This document shows, in pieces, positions 63,802 to 64,000 of a stretch of DNA of 64,000 bases; within the stretch, counting starts at the first letter, position 1; each line of letters starts with the position of its first letter. Source of the DNA: Coturnix japonica (Eukaryota; Chordata; Aves; Galliformes; Phasianidae); the NCBI RefSeq assembly GCF_001577835.2, contig NC_029527.1, positions 1,202,809 through 1,266,808 of the forward strand. The letters are read 5' to 3'. The position numbers were made by a program, and so were the translations under genes. The notes below the pieces were generated by a model, which ran no database searches, was not told the DNA's origin, and saw nothing but the letters and a program-made list of their open reading frames with translations.

Positions 63802-63993
63802 TCATATCTTCAGTTTGCTGAAAAGTTTGCCTGCCAGACCAGGCAGGAATGGTGCAAAAATGCTGATGAGAATGTTCACAGCTGAGCTAATCCAGTCGCC
63901 CACCTCCGTGTTCTTCTTCTGCAGCTCTGTGATCATCTCCTGCATGGCTGCCGCCTCACGCCTGAAGCCCTCCTGCACCAATGCTTCATACTC
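63802..63993 (-). CDS. GBP-type terminal exon A, hydrophobic tail (partial gene)
   Basis: A 192-nt exon after acag encodes 63 residues and a stop. It opens EYEALVQEGFRREAAAMQEM, the GBP final-helix pattern, then ITELQKKNTEVGDW. It ends in a strongly hydrophobic, amphipathic stretch (ISSAVNILISIFAPFLPG) followed by a basic end (KLFSKLKI). The tail could insert into or lie on membranes and so replace the prenyl anchor used by some mammalian GBPs; that role is inference. Phase 0. The rest of the gene is beyond the right edge. Confidence 0.72.
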   Translation of the reverse strand, partial: EYEALVQEGFRREAAAMQEMITELQKKNTEVGDWISSAVNILISIFAPFLPGLAGKLFSKLKI

Positions 63994-64000
63994 CTGTGGA

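Overview
The window looks like bird DNA, most likely from a chicken-like galliform. The DOCK3, MANF, RBM15B and DCAF1 coding sequences match vertebrate orthologues almost codon for codon. The recognisable interspersed repeats are short 5'-truncated CR1 LINE pieces, one with the CR1 3' tail of ATTCTGTG-like units. The order DOCK3-MANF-RBM15B-DCAF1 is the same as on human 3p21. Species and chromosome cannot be proved from the sequence alone.

Layout. 1-9650: the last four coding exons of DOCK3 (+) and a long unspliced 3' UTR. 9650-11460: intergenic. 11460-14672: MANF (+), four coding exons behind a CpG-rich promoter, with tandem repeats in introns 1 and 3. 14690-17990: RBM15B (+), a single-exon gene starting about 300 bp after the MANF poly(A) signal. 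17990-21380: a convergent intergenic gap with two CR1 scraps. 21385-57800: DCAF1 (-). I resolved 23 coding exons that join in frame into a 1505-residue protein (human 1507), plus a probable non-coding first exon. 57800-58140: a dense promoter block. 58146-62011: a complete nine-exon guanylate-binding protein (GBP) gene (-), 625 residues. 62466-62600: a decayed copy of a GBP first coding exon. 62693-63993: two different GBP terminal exons (-), each with its own poly(A) signal. They belong to a second GBP gene whose body lies beyond the right edge.

How the genes relate. DOCK3 is a neuronal Rac exchange factor. MANF is an ER-stress protein. RBM15B is an m6A-writer adaptor. DCAF1 is the substrate receptor of CUL4-DDB1 and the target of lentiviral Vpr/Vpx. 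The GBPs are interferon-inducible defence GTPases. The first four form a conserved block of neighbours rather than a functional operon. The GBP cluster appears to be an insertion into that block relative to mammals, where RAD54L2 follows DCAF1. It is the most unusual part of the window, because of its tandem duplication, its broken first exon and its pair of alternative protein tails.
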